A stretch of DNA of 64,000 nt from NCBI GenBank assembly GCA_023512835.1, contig JAKCVP010000391.1, forward strand, positions 310,001-374,000, written 5' to 3'. The translations under genes and the position numbers were made by a program. Positions 31,042 through 42,856 of the stretch are shown piece by piece (within the stretch, counting starts at the first letter, position 1; each line of letters starts with the position of its first letter). The stretch is from Taxillus chinensis. Lineage: Eukaryota > Streptophyta > Magnoliopsida > Santalales > Loranthaceae. The notes under the pieces are model-generated. The model was not told the origin of the DNA. It saw only the letters and a program-made list of their open reading frames with translations, and searched no databases.

Positions 31042-32007
31042 CTAAGTAGTCGCGTCTGCCAGGCTCACGTATTCGTACCCCATGCGCACGTGTTCTTCAT
31101 GATCTTCCTCATTCGTGTCCCTATATATAATCTCAAACCCTTCACAATCTTCAAAGTCCACCTTCTTGTCTTCTTCCCCATCTTCAAGATTTACCGGAAA
31201 GAGGTCATGCTCCTCTGCTTTCGATTGAGACGTGTCAATTGCCAACGTGCCCTGCTGAGCTTGCGCCCTATCCGCCTTCCAATCTTGTTGAGACGGAACA
31301 AGTAGATGTTTCGTTACTGTGGGAGGTGGATCGTTTGGCGGCGTGGTTGACAAACTCGTCATGGGCATGGGATGTTGAGTTTTCAAGCGCAGTGCTTCAG
31401 GGCTTAAAGGGACTTCAGGAATAGCCTCGGCCAATGAAGAGCTGGTACGAGGCGGTGGAGGACCATACTTTTCGATGAATCGCCGAGCAAGGATATTCTC
31501 ATCGTTCTCTCTCGAGCAAGGTTTTGGGCTTTCGATCGGGAGCGTATCGAACGAGAACGAATCGACATCATTGGGTCTTGGATGCAAAGACTTGGCAGGA
31601 GCCTGCACTTGCTTCGAGTCTGAGGTTGAATAGTAGGGACCTGCGAGAGAATCTGCCGGTCTCCTGGAGGCTCTTGGATCTAAACCGAGGGAAGCGGGTG
31701 GAGCATGACTGCTAGAAGTCTGTGGACTCGTCTCTACTCTGGGTGCGCGACTATACCTGTGCGATCCGGACGAGCATGGTATCAAGTAGTCACCATAGGA
31801 CGATGATGCGGTCGAGCGTGCTGCCATGTAATCACCGTAGGCTACCGGAGGCGACGGTACACTCTGACTCGCCCTTTGTGAGTCTGATTGCACGGCGTGA
31901 AGTCTTTCGAGCTTTGCTCTCAGTTGGACTAGAGAATCCTCAAGATTCCTTTCGACATCCGCTAATTGTTGCTTGTGATCAACCTTGTGGCAGTTGCTTT
32001 GGGACAT
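31042..32007 (-). CDS. Orphan Ser/Pro-rich protein, 321 aa
   Basis: Not recognised. A short N-terminal coiled coil (about residues 10-43, LADVERNLEDSLVQLRAKLE) is followed by a mostly disordered Ser/Pro-rich region. That region holds two similar motifs (AYGDYMAARS and SYGDYLIPCS) and a patch FIEKYGPPPP. The C-terminus is acidic with a conserved-looking end (DFEDCEGFEIIYRD, GYEYVSLADA). The unbroken frame, ordered ends and coding-like base use support a real gene. No membrane segment or signal peptide. Function unknown. Confidence 0.6.
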   Translation of the reverse strand: MSQSNCHKVDHKQQLADVERNLEDSLVQLRAKLERLHAVQSDSQRASQSVPSPPVAYGDYMAARSTASSSYGDYLIPCSSGSHRYSRAPRVETSPQTSSSHAPPASLGLDPRASRRPADSLAGPYYSTSDSKQVQAPAKSLHPRPNDVDSFSFDTLPIESPKPCSRENDENILARRFIEKYGPPPPRTSSSLAEAIPEVPLSPEALRLKTQHPMPMTSLSTTPPNDPPPTVTKHLLVPSQQDWKADRAQAQQGTLAIDTSQSKAEEHDLFPVNLEDGEEDKKVDFEDCEGFEIIYRDTNEEDHEEHVRMGYEYVSLADATT

Positions 32008-33211
32008 TTTCGCACCCTAGCTGAGATGGGATTGAATGTGCGAGACTCGCTCAAAGGCGTAAATTAAATCCCGTATTGTACAGGCGGAAGGGGCTGTGAT
32101 GTCGGCGAGTAATGGTCAAAAGAAGTGATGGAGAAGCAATTCCGAATTGAATGTTTGTAGGTTGAGCGGAGGATGGTTGAGATGCGGTGATTGAGCTGTC
32201 ATATAACAGTCACGAACCCACCTGAGGTCCTTGATTTGCTGGATAGGAATGCTCCACTGCAGACGGCAATTCCAGGCTATGTAGGCGCCTCACATCATCT
32301 GAATGAGTGCTGAAGCGATGTTCAGTCTAGCAGCGCAAATCACTGAAGATGGAACTTGACGAAAGAGAAGTCGTGGCTGGGCGAAGAACCTACTCAAGGC
32401 AAAGGCCTGAGACGTGTGCATCGCACCTGCCTAACAAGAGACACTCAGAGCAGACCACCACCAGCGGGAACAATTGCGACTCGCGACTTTGAATACCTGA
32501 GAAATGATCAGCTTCGACTAGTGCCTCTTCACTTTCCTTCTTCTACTCAGAAGAATCATGAGCGCCGTTGGAAGTCTCAGAAGCCGCTTTTGACGTTGAT
32601 GAGAAGTCACCCACAGCGGAGCGTCCGGCTTTCCTGTCGACGCCCTAGCTTGAACTCGTAATGAGGTTTTCTAACAGTTCATACTTCCTGATATCCGGAC
32701 TATGCAGATTCATCAGGTCTCGGATGCGATCAATGAGGGCGAAAGACCGCAATAGGGACGCTTGAGACGTCTACAGGAGAACCTGAACGAAGCAGGCCAA
32801 ACGTCATCAGTCTGGACGTGAGCGGTCACTGACTTAAGGTAATGAGTATATTACGTCGCATTCGAATTTGCTTGCTCAGTTACTATGGATGTGCTACGTG
32901 CAAGTAGAAAGCCATCTTCTCCAGGAGCAATGTTGTGCCTTGCGCTCAGACTCTCACAGTGTAGCGTCATGGGGCTCCGCCGATCTTGAGCAACATCTAA
33001 AGTGTACAACTTCAAGAACCTTCGTTCTACGTCTGCGCTTATCCAGTACACTAGTTGCATAGCAACCGAGTTAATACACGTTAAGATACCAGATTTGCAC
33101 CACACTCAGAAAGCCAGCATCCCATCATTCGCGCCCAACCTCCACGCGCCAAAAAGTCCCACAGTACAACCTCCAACCCAGGCCTCAAACTCCCAAATCA
33201 ATACCACGACA
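32008..33211. other. 1.2 kb divergent intergenic region
   Basis: Lies between head-to-head orphan and SPF27 genes. Frames here are short and compositionally random. A long SPF27 leader is possible, since the frame is open upstream of its start to 33002. No repeat or RNA gene is seen. Confidence 0.45.
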
Positions 33212-33886
33212 ATGCCTCTGATAGAAACCCTCCATTCCGACCTCCCACACCTCGATCCAACCTCCGAGTCTTCAGCCCTCGAATCCGCCCGCGCCCAGAT
33301 CGAGTCTGAGCTGACTCCCGATCACGAATCAACGCTCCATCCAGCCCTAGATACATCCTACACACCTTCCTTTCCCGCCCTCCTCGACGCATCTCACACA
33401 TCCATATCAAACAGCGGTGTACCACGCGCCCCCGACGAAGGAATATCCCTCGCCGCATACGAAGAACCATCCCCACCCACCGACTCGTCCGATTTAACTG
33501 GTTGGACAGCCTCACTTCGCGCAGCGGCGATTGCACAGCAGTATCTCACCCAGCGCCAGCTCAACCTCAGCTTGCTGGAAAAATACGGAAAAAACGCATG
33601 GTTGATTGGGAATAGTCAGATGGAGGATCAATTGCGGTATTTGGAGCGCGAACTCAAGCGTGCCAAAGACGAGGGTGTCAGTCTAGAAGATGAGCGGAAG
33701 AAGAGGCAGGAGAGCGTGCGCGGGGAGATGGAAGGATTGAACGAGACGTTCCGGACTAGACTTGGGGCTGCTATTGAAGCGGAGGTTGCTGGGGCGGAGC
33801 TTAGAGGGAGGATCGCTGCGACGAGGAGAGGTGCAAATGGCACTGGGCATGGGCATGGGCATGAGGACGGCGCAACGGAAGCTTGA
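33212..33886 (+). CDS. cwf7: Pre-mRNA-splicing factor SPF27/Cwf7 (BCAS2 family), 224 aa
   Basis: Component of the NTC/Prp19 complex that stabilises the active spliceosome. The start at MPLIETLHSDLPHLDP matches the family's short N-terminal DxLPYID-like motif. The upstream in-frame extension (from 33002) looks like leader. The middle has AAAIAQQYLTQRQLNLSLLE and KYGKNAWLIGNSQME, which match the BCAS2 core. A long charged coiled coil follows (QLRYLERELKRAKDEG onward), and the C-terminal tail is Gly/His-rich and low complexity. Single exon, close to family length. Confidence 0.88.
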   Translation: MPLIETLHSDLPHLDPTSESSALESARAQIESELTPDHESTLHPALDTSYTPSFPALLDASHTSISNSGVPRAPDEGISLAAYEEPSPPTDSSDLTGWTASLRAAAIAQQYLTQRQLNLSLLEKYGKNAWLIGNSQMEDQLRYLERELKRAKDEGVSLEDERKKRQESVRGEMEGLNETFRTRLGAAIEAEVAGAELRGRIAATRRGANGTGHGHGHEDGATEA

Positions 33887-34015
33887 AAGGCGCGTTCGTG
33901 GAATCTCATATCCGGCGTGAAGATTATCGTACAGTAGTCTATGCGCAGCGCCAAACCCCGGATCCAAGGAAGCAAAGCGACGATGAAGACCGAGATTGAC
34001 AACCGAGATCAGAGG

Positions 34016-35226
34016 TCACGAGTTCTCATCGTACAGTCCTACGCCCTTGAGTGCGTCAAAGGCCGCGGCAGCCATGGCTTTTTGGAAAGCCTGGCCCGGA
34101 TGCAGGTTATCCCACCACAGACACGTCTTGCCGTCCAGGTTCTCGCACAAGTTGTCCTCGACGCCGTACTCGCGCGGATTATCCATAATGTAGTTGAACA
34201 GCGGCGCCGTCTCGACTACGCCAATCGTGGTGTCGGGGTACTTGGACTGAAAGTTACCGACTGCTTGGCTGAGGTACTCGTTCCACATTGCCACTGCTGC
34301 CTTTACAAGCGGCTGGAAGAGCGAGTAGGGGAGTACCGAGAACGTCGGTGTGCGATCGAGAGCTGCACAAAGTCTTAGCAGATGCTTCAGAGTCACGGCT
34401 GTAACATCATGCCAAGAAGGTCTTGGGTGATGGAGGGAAATGACTTACGGTCCATGGCGAAGACGACGAATTTACGCGCACCCATGCTGCGTACCTCGGC
34501 GATGAGGTCGAACATGGCCTGTCCAGTGTCAGCTCTATATCTCATGCGGAGAGACGTGTATAGTCTCTTGAATCTTACCTCGATGATCTGAGGGATCATG
34601 GCGTCCTGTACCGTCATACATCCCTTGATATCATTCGTTCCAAAGAAGACGGTCACATAGTCTTCCGGCCCAATCTCAGCATTCATATCCTTCAGCCTAT
34701 ATCGCACATTAGCCCATTATCCCTGCACATCTTTCCTCCTCCCAATATAATGGGTATGAAACTCCTCTTTCCTCTTGACGAGCAGAAGCCCCCAAAGACC
34801 AGAGACCAAGAGAGTCCACATGCCAAAACAAACCCCAACCCAACCAAGCACAAAAACTCCCCCAAGAAAGGAGAAAAAATTCAAAGAAGAAACTCACCAT
34901 TGCAGCTGTCCCACAAAATCAATAGCAGTACTACCCCCCTGCAGCGTAATATTCACAATAGCCCCCGTATTAGCGAAATTCCACGCAAGCACAGGCTGCC
35001 CCGACGCATCGCTCGGGTGATCAGCGAGTAAATGCCCCAGCCACGAGGGCCCGCCCGACAGCGACACGCCGGGAAAATCCGGATTACCCAGTGGATTCGC
35101 AAATGTCGGTTGCGGGCCGCCGGAGTTGAACATGGTCGTCGTGTACGAGTCACCGAACGACAGTAGGTTTTTCGCGCTCGCTAGAGACGCTAGGGCTAGG
35201 AAGAGGAGGCGCGTTAATTGAGGCAT
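34016..35226 (-). CDS. Secreted SGNH/GDSL-type hydrolase (CE16-like esterase), 287 aa
   Basis: Four exons in transcript order: 34898-35226, 34579-34696, 34449-34518 and 34016-34362. All introns are GT..AG and the frame is restored at each junction. A signal peptide (LLFLALASLASA) leads into NLLSFGDSYT with the nucleophile in GDS (Ser27). Block III is VTVFFGTNDI (the Asn of the oxyanion hole). The catalytic Asp and His are in WWDNLHPGQ near the C-terminus. The layout matches fungal acetylesterases of the CE16 type that deacetylate plant cell-wall sugars; the substrate is inferred. It is convergent with SPF27, with about 130 bp between the stops. Confidence 0.88.
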
Positions 35227-35870
35227 GTTGGCGCGAAGTGAAGTGTGCTTGCTGGCTGATTGTGTTGGTGAGAGATGGCTCCCAAGGGTAGGTACGAGTA
35301 TGGCGATGCGATGGGGACAAGATGAGGCTCAAATTGCTGGTGGTAGGTGTAAGGGGGTTGATCCAGGGCCGGTTCCTTGCATCCGGGGGTCAGCGCGACA
35401 TATTGCCCATGTAACGGCTGCTGTGCTCGAGGAGATGGATCTAGTGACTGCGACTGCACCGGTCGGACCTACAGGCACGCAGAGGCTCGCTGGAAACGCA
35501 GTCGTGTTGGGTTTGATGATGGGGTGTAGTGGTTGGGGCCCATTGCTAATTCCCGGTTGTGGATAGCGCATGGGATCTGCGCCCGCGGCATGTCGCGTGG
35601 TGCCCACATGCGGCTCTGCGTCCTCATCGTCTCAAGGCTTGCCGACTGGCTGTCGCAGTGTCCGTTGTTAAGCACGCCAAGCTACGTTCGGCTGTGCAGT
35701 GGTCGATTTAGCGATCCTCAGCACCCGTCTCTACGTCACGAGGACATTCTACTGTAGCGAGAAGCAACCCGCAGCGCATCATCAGAGTGATACTAGAATT
35801 CGATTCATGGAAGGGCATCAACGCAGCAGTATGAGAGACATTACCGCAAACATGGTATCTATAAGTGCGC
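35227..35870. other. Intergenic region upstream of the SGNH hydrolase
   Basis: Probable promoter of the secreted hydrolase and 3' end of SNF7, both on the minus strand. Frames present are short shadows. No repeat or RNA gene is seen. Confidence 0.5.
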
Positions 35871-36684
35871 CTACACAGCCATTTCAGCCTGCAACCGCTT
35901 GAGCTCTTCCTCTTCGTCGTCCTCCTCGACTCGGGCAGGAGTCTTGCCTTTCGCTATTTGTCCACCGTCAGACCATTGCCTCCTAGGAAGCCGGGAAGGT
36001 AGATACTTACGCTCGGCACGCGCAGGTGTAGGCAGGGAGTCGACCCGGTCGCCCACCGGTACCGTCCCACCCTTGAGCATCTGGTTGTCGAGCTGCTCTT
36101 GCTGTAGTTCTGCAAGCTCTTCGTCCAGTTCGTCTTCGTCTGCGAGGTTCTGCGTGACGCCTGACGAGAGTGCTCCTGCGATTTCTTCGCTGATGGCATG
36201 CTGGTCGGCAAGCTCTTCCCTGTTGCGCAGTTAGCCTCTTCCACCCTCTCTCCCACACTCGGTGTTGTTTGAAGCCTCCAAATGCGAGGACGTACATGGT
36301 AGCATCGACCTTGTCAATAGTCATGCCGTTGTGAATCTTCTTCATAGCATCGCTAGCCTTGACCATGGCATCCAAAGTCTCCTTGTTGATGTTCGCAGTC
36401 TCGATACTGCTAATCTCTCGCTCCACTGTCATCATCTGAGCCGAAGTGCTTTCTAACTGATGCTCAAACTGCTTCTTCCGTCGTAGTGCTGCCTTGGCCT
36501 GTGCCTGGTTGCCGGCAGCAAGGAATGTCTTGGCCTTGGCCTGCTGCTCGTCGGCCTGGTTTTGCAGATGTCGCTCGCGCTTCGTCAGCATCTCGAGCGT
36601 CGACCGCAGCTGGAGAATAGCGTTCTTGGGGGCATCCTTTTTCTTCTGGGCGGATCCGCCAAACCAGTTGGCCCACCCTGACAT
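35871..36684 (-). CDS. SNF7: ESCRT-III subunit Snf7/Vps32 (CHMP4), 226 aa
   Basis: Main filament-forming ESCRT-III protein. It constricts membrane for multivesicular-body sorting, and in fungi it also scaffolds the Rim101/PacC pH pathway. Exons in transcript order are 36296-36684, 36011-36219 and 35871-35953. The joins give DATM|EELADQHAISEEI and ARAE|PKGKTPARVE. The basic N-terminal core (MSGWANWFGG, then LRSTLEMLTKRERHLQNQ) precedes an acidic C-terminal half. The C-terminal helix (EEELKRLQAEMAV) looks like the MIM1 motif that binds Vps4. The Bro1-binding segment should lie in the same tail. Length is normal. Confidence 0.95.
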
Positions 36685-37420
36685 TGTTGACCGCGGTGCG
36701 TGTGTAGCCGGTGGCAGAAAGGTGGGGTCAGCGCCGCAAAGCCCTCGGAACCTCGTGGGAAACGGCTAGTCAAGCTCGTTTGAGGGCGTCGAACAGTGAA
36801 CTACCGCAAGTTGCGTAAAGTGCTGACTGGAGGGATCGGAGGGTCCTGTTGGTGGGGTACAGGACAGAGATAACGAGCCGTCTACAAGCAAGGGCTGCCT
36901 TCATGTAACAAAAGATCCAGAAGGGTGCACACCGGTGAAACTCTCGACTGCAGCGTTCGTTGTGCCTGGTGTGAAGCGGGATAACAAGTGATGCTGCCTG
37001 GATGAACGAGCGAGAATCCGTCGTCAACGTCGTTGCTAGAGGCGCATGCAGATGACGGAGCTAGTAGGTGTCGCACGTGATTCCCGTCATGCGCCCCAAC
37101 GTCGCAAAATCATTGTCGCACCCGCCTAGGACATGGGGGATCGTTGCGAGTAGGTAGAGGGATAGGTACAGCACAAGCCCGCGTCTGGGTTACAGAAATA
37201 GCATGTGAAGCAGCATTGTATGCTACCTTTGAGCCAGGCCTCGATATTGTCTACATATACAGTCCTCTTCACAGACCCAGTTGGGTATCTACTTGTTGAA
37301 TCCGTCTCTCCATGGTTTCCCAAATCCTTATTTTAGTGTCGACCATCACCAGAGCGCCTTGCAGTTGAGTGCCAAATGTGGACAAATGAAAAATGCAACT
37401 AATGTACCATCAAGACCCTA
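36685..37420. other. Intergenic region upstream of SNF7
   Basis: Probable SNF7 promoter and 3' region of the C1-THF synthase gene, both on the minus strand. No supported gene or repeat. Confidence 0.5.
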
Positions 37421-40400
37421 CTAGAACAGGCCATCAATTTCCTCGGTCTCGGGATCGATGTCAACATTGAGGTATCCAGGAGCTGTAGCCAAGCCGGGGA
37501 TGGTTTGAATGTCAGCCGCAAGAGCATAGAGGTACCCAGCACCGGCAGCCATGCGGACATCACGGATGGGGACCGTGAAGCCAGTCGGTGCACCCTTCAA
37601 CGAGGGGTCGTGTGATAGCGAGTACTGTGTCTTGGCCATGCAAATTGGCAGCTTGCCGTAGCCTTGCTGCTCGTAGGTGTCGACCTTCTTCTGCGCTTGC
37701 TCAGACAGGGTGACCTCGGCAGCGCCGTACATGTTACGACAAAGGGTCTCGAGACGGGATTGGATGTTGCCCTCAAGGTCGTAAAGTAGCTTGAAATCTT
37801 GCTGTGCGGTTCCTTCGTCACAGGTCTTAACAACGGCTTTTGCAAGGTCAATGGCACCGGCACCACCTTCGGCAAAATGAGCAGCGGGCACAGCATCGAC
37901 GGCACCGGCAGCCAGAGCCTCTTCGCGGATGACAGCAATTTCAGCGTCGGTGTCAGTGTCAAACTTGTTGATGGCAACGACGACCGGTACACCATACTGG
38001 CGCACATTCTCGATCTGCTTCTTCAAGTTGACGGTACCCTTGCGGAGCATCTCAGTGTTCTCAGTTCTGTAGGCCTCAGGCAGCTGGGCACCAGGAGAGA
38101 TGTCAGGTCCGCCACCGTGGTTCTTCAGTGCGCGGACAGTAGCGACGATGACGGCGGCATCGGGCTTCAAGCCAGAGTTGCGGCACTTGATGTTGAAAAA
38201 TCGCTCACCACCCATGGTGAAGTCGAAGCCGGCCTCAGTAACGACGTAGCCAGCCTTCTCTGCGTAGTTCTCGTCGGGCTCGGTACCGGCAAGCTTCAGT
38301 GCGACGCGGTCAGCGATGATGGAAGAGTTGCCGACGGAGATGTTTGCAAAGGGACCTGCATGGACCATGACAGGTGTACCCTCAAGGGTCTGCATAATGT
38401 TGGGCTTGATGGCGTCCTTCATCAGGACAGTAAGCGCACCAGTGGCACCAATATCATCGCAGGTGACGGGGTCACCTCGCTTGGATGTACCGATGACCAT
38501 GTTACCGATACGCTCGCGCATGTCGGCAAGGTCAGTGCTCAAAGTGAGAATGGCCATGACCTCAGATGCGACCGAAATATCGAAACCGGTCTCGCGGGTA
38601 AGACCCTTCTCGGTAGGAGCAGTACCGACAGTGATACCACGCAGGTGTCTGTCGCAAACATCCAGCACGCGTCTCCACGTGATCGTTTCGGGGTCAATGT
38701 CAAGACGAGCGAATTTGTTGATTTCGTCCTCGGTCAAGTCATCGGGGTTGGTCTTTGTGATCCCCAGCTTCTTCAGGCGCTTCTGGAAGATGGGAGAGAA
38801 CTCGCGCTTGCCCTTCTTAGTAGGCACCAGACGCTTGTACAGAGGACCGTCCTTCTGCGTTGCCTCGTGGAACATTCTGGTGTCAATAGCAGCAGCCAGC
38901 AGATTGTTTGCTGCAGTGACGGCGTGGATGTCACCAGTCAAGTGAAGGTTGAACTCCTCCATGGGAATGACTTGAGAGTAGCCACCGCCAGCAGCGCCAC
39001 CCTTGGTACCAAAGGTAGGACCCTGCGAAGGCTGTCGCACGTTCGCAAAGGCAACCTTGCCCAGATGTGCAGAAAGGGCCTGAGCAAGACCAATAGTCGT
39101 AGTAGACTTACCCTCACCGAGCGGGGTGGGTGTAATACCAGCGACCAAGACATAACGTCCGTTCTTGCGGTGTTCTAGTCTCTTCAAGATGGAGAGATCG
39201 ACCTTGGCTTTGTAGGCACCATACGGCTCGAGCTCGTGCTGTGCGATACCAATCTCTTCTGCCACCTTGTTGATGAGCTTGGGTCTTTGTGCTCGCGAGA
39301 TGGCAATGTCAGATGGGGGAGGGGAGATGACCTTGAGGGCCAGAGGGTCAACATGACGGGCTTTTTGGCGGTTGAAGTAAGAGTGCGCAGCCTCTACCAC
39401 GTTCTCAAGGAGCATGGCAACAGTCATGGGACCGACTCCTCCAGGCACAGGAGTGATGTGGCTAGCGACCTCCACGGCAGAGTCGTAGTCAACGTCACCA
39501 ACCAGGCGCTTGCCGCTTTTCTTCGATGCATCGTCAACGTAGTTGGTACCGACATCAATGACGACGGCGCCAGGCTTGAGCCAGTCGCCCTTCACCATCA
39601 AGGGCTGACCAATGGCAGCAATAACAATGTCAGCCTCCTGGACCTTGGCCTGTAAGTTGTCGGTCTTAGAGTGGCACACAGTGACTGTCGCATTCTCGTG
39701 CTTGAGGAGGTAGCTGACTGGGCTACCAACAATGTCGCTACGGCCGAGGACGACTGCATTCTTGCCAGAGACAGAGATACCTGTCTCCTTCAATAGAACC
39801 ATGACGCCCTTGGGAGTGCAGGGAATGAAGTAGGGCTTGCCGCCGCGCTTGGCCAGTTCGCCAATGTTCTTGGTGCCGAACCCGTCGACATCCTTCTCGT
39901 CGGCGACAGCAGATGTGACGGCTTGCTCGTTGATGTGCTTGGGGATGGGGAGCTGTACAAGGATGCCGTGTACAGACTCATCGTGGTTGAGGGCATTGAC
40001 CTTTTCAAGCAGCTCTGACTGCGAGATGTCTTCCGGTAGCTGATCGAGTCTGCAGCTGATGTTTGCCTTCACGCACTTTAGTACAATCTCAAAATTGTAG
40101 CAGAGTCAACAAATGTACCTCTTCAGCGGCCTTGAGCTTCATGCGCACGTAGGTACCTGGATGGGCGTTAGAAAGGAAGCTGTGAGACCAAACGGAAATA
40201 CCCAGACGTACTGGAGTCTGAGCGGTCGCCAACTAGATGAATAGGTCAGCAATGGTCTTTGAAAAACAATTCCGTCGTTGGTACCTTGGATAATGACCAG
40301 GGAAGGCTTGAATCTCGGATTTGCTGTCTGGGCCTCAGCGATCTGCTTGTGAAGCTTCTCGCGAATGCCCTGGGCAATGGCATTGCCGTCGATCTTTTGG

Positions 40401-40654
40401 CCTGCCATGGTAGTCCTTGAGCTGGAGAAGGATCGTAAAGAACCAGCAGAAGGTCGTGCAGATGCAGGGAATGCGGAGGAGGGGGAGTAAGAGGAGGAAA
40501 ACAGAGGAGGGGAACAGGCTGGTCGAGCTTGCGGGGTGGTTTGACTGCGAGATGAGGTAGCGAAACTTTTTCGTGCGGCCAGAACTGCTGGCTGTGCAGA
40601 GGCATTGCCAGCAGCAGCAGCGGTAGCTCTGGATCTGCAAGTAACTCGGAACAT
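37421..40654 (-). CDS. ADE3/MIS1: Trifunctional C1-tetrahydrofolate synthase, 1024 aa
   Basis: Interconverts one-carbon folates by three activities: methylene-THF dehydrogenase, methenyl-THF cyclohydrolase and formate-THF ligase. It feeds purine and formyl-Met synthesis. Exons in transcript order are 40285-40654, 40212-40232 (21 nt), 40119-40156 and 37421-40066. The joins give [31 protein letters not shown]. The catalytic Lys is in YVRMK, the cyclohydrolase/dehydrogenase signature is [13 protein letters not shown], and the ligase P-loop is [13 protein letters not shown]. From the first Met shown, an Arg/Ser/Ala-rich, acid-free stretch of about 80 residues looks like a mitochondrial presequence. 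An inner Met at 40408 ([15 protein letters not shown]) gives a 942-aa cytosolic-size protein. Both forms may be made. Confidence 0.93.
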
Positions 40655-41126
40655 GGCTAAGCCCTTCATCCTTGTTCGATCAATGGCAGAGATGGCCTGC
40701 CAGAAAACAAGTCTTTGAGGCACTTCACGGTTGGCAATACGTTGATGACTCTAACTTTTCTTTTTTCGGAGACGGAAATTTTGAAACACCCAGCAGAGAC
40801 AGGTACGAGGCGCTGTGGGGCATTCCACCTGCCGGCCATACCTCGAGTGTGTCGCGTGGCCCAACCATTTCTGTGTGCATTTGACCTGGTGCCGGAACAG
40901 AATTACTGTGCTGACTAGCATGTGCTGGAAATGCATCTCCAATTACATGCGTGCAGCTGCTGGGGTCTACTCAGATACGCGGGGCACTCAAGCCTTACTG
41001 CCCGAAGAGCGCACATTGTCAGCCCTCTGCGCGCAAAATATCTACTGAAGAGTCACCACCAGCTGCTTGTCCTCGTCCGCGCGCCTCTGCATACGCTCTC
41101 TTGACTCTTTTCCAATAGCTGACAAG
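40655..41126. promoter_or_regulatory. Divergent promoter C1-THF synthase / eIF3i, with TGACTC motifs
   Basis: Head-to-head promoter of 470 bp. TGACTC occurs at 40746-40751 and again at 41102-41107. This is the shared core of Gcn4/CPC1 and Bas1 sites, which control ADE3 and other one-carbon and purine genes in yeast. The match is short, so control of this promoter by those factors is only a suggestion. Confidence 0.35.
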
Positions 41127-42245
41127 ATGCGTCCTATCCTGATCTCCGGTCACGTAAGTCTTCCAGTCACGCAACTCATGCCCTTCGAAATATGGTCGGA
41201 CTTCGTCCACACCCACAAACCCCCACTTCGAGCGCACCGCAAACCCCAGAACTAACACGACTTCCAGGAACGCGCCTTGACGCAAGTCAAGTACAACAGC
41301 GATGGCGACCTAATCTTCTCTGTCTCAAAAGATCACACAATCTGTGTTTGGTATTCCGCGAATGGTGAACGTTTGGGCACATACAAAGGCCATCAGGGCG
41401 CTCTGTGGACAATATGCCCCGACCCCACATCCACTGTCCTTGCCTCTGGAGGCGCTGACAACACTGCACGCCTCTGGGAGATCCGCACCGGCAAGCTGCT
41501 GAAGACATGGGACGTCCCCACCGCCATCAAACGCATCGATATCGACGAGAGCGGCAAGCGCATGCTGGCCATCACCGAAAAACGCATGGGATACCTGGGT
41601 ACGATTCTAGTATACGATATCACCGCCGACCCTGAGGCTGAACAAGCCGACGAGCCTGTGCTCAGAATCGAGCTACCAGACAGCAAGGCGACCGTGGCTG
41701 GGTTTGGTCCGCTCGGACGCGAGATCATTGCCTGCCACGAAGACGGAAGCATCAGCCAATTCGATGCTGAGACTGGCGAATTGATCTACAGACAGCCCGA
41801 TGTGCACAGCGAACCCATCACCGATATTCAATTCAGTGGCGACCGGACCTATTTCATCACCAGCAGCAAAGACAAAACTGCGAAGTTGCATGACACCAAG
41901 ACGCTTGAGACTATGAAGACATATGTCACGGATACCCCTTTGAACAGCGCCGCCATTACACCTGTGAAAGAGTATGTGATCCTTGGTGGTGGTCAGGCTG
42001 CTATGGATGTCACAACAACCGCGGCGAGACAGGGCAAATTCGAAGCCAGAATCTACCACAAGATCTTTGAGGAGGAAATCGGCCGTGTCCGAGGACATTT
42101 TGGTCCACTAAACACTGTCGCAGTGCACCCCAAGGGTGAAGGCTACTGCAGTGGCGGAGAAGACGGATACGTGCGCATCCATCACTTTGACCCAAGCTAT
42201 TTCCGATTCCAATTTGAAGTCGAGAAGGAGCAAGCAAAAGTATAG
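41127..42245 (+). CDS. TIF34: Translation initiation factor eIF3 subunit i, 334 aa
   Basis: Seven-bladed WD40 subunit of eIF3 that binds eIF3b and eIF3g during scanning. Exon 1 is nine codons (41127-41153, MRPILISGH) and exon 2 is 41268-42245. The GTAAGT..CCAG intron joins them as [15 protein letters not shown] blades are plain: [59 protein letters not shown] and a final [19 protein letters not shown]. Length and order match the family exactly. It is divergent from C1-THF synthase. Confidence 0.97.
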
Positions 42246-42856
42246 ATGGTATGCTTCGGGACTGATGACACATTATGCATGAGCAGATGATCTGTATTGA
42301 GTAGCAGATCCAAAACGTCGCATTTCTGCAAGGCGTCAGGCGTCGCGATGGGCCAAGGCGGGTGAGCCTCTGATTACCACGAATGAGATGGATACAATAC
42401 GAAAAATTTTTTTTTTTGTGCCACAAGGTATACATTCAAAAGCTACTGCCTTTATGGCCATCGTCGAACCTCTCTTTGCGATCTCTTTCAACAATTGCTG
42501 ATTGCAAACGACTCAAGCACTGTGACCACGAGACGACTTGAGAGAAACGCATAGACTGTCACGGCTCTATTTCAAATTTCTTGTGTGAACGAAGCAGGGG
42601 TGACATGCTCGGATCCGAGAGGCTCTCTGGCTTCTTCGCGCAAATGCCGAATCGTCTCATTAAACGCACTCGCACTCTTCTGAACGTGATTTGGTACGTG
42701 CGTGCCGTACTCATTTGCCAATGCCTCCGACTTTGCGCGGATCAGAGCGGCGTCCTGCTCCTTTATCTTGACATGCTCTGCGTGGTGGACAGTGCCAGCA
42801 TGGCTGTGACGCAGCTCACCCAATCTATGAGTGTCAGGGACAGTTACGCCAGTCTC
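42246..42856 (-). other. Convergent region holding an open frame that continues the trehalase frame
   Basis: Lies between the eIF3i and trehalase stop codons. On the minus strand, 42572-42856 is open in exactly the trehalase reading frame right after its TAG stop (94 sense codons, then TGA). It contains no Met codon, so it cannot be an independent unspliced gene. The translation is charged and helix-like (IKEQDAALIRAKSEALANEY, AFNETIRHLREEAREP) with GC-rich third positions like its neighbours. It could be a readthrough extension, an exon reached by splicing I cannot place, or the remnant of a longer trehalase. Confidence 0.45.

Noticed and set aside
33002..33211. In-frame upstream extension of SPF27
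   Set aside because: The extension resembles translated leader and the family starts at the Met at 33212.
37799..39178. 459-codon plus-strand open frame
   Set aside because: Antisense shadow of the C1-THF synthase ligase domain; low complexity, with no domain of its own.
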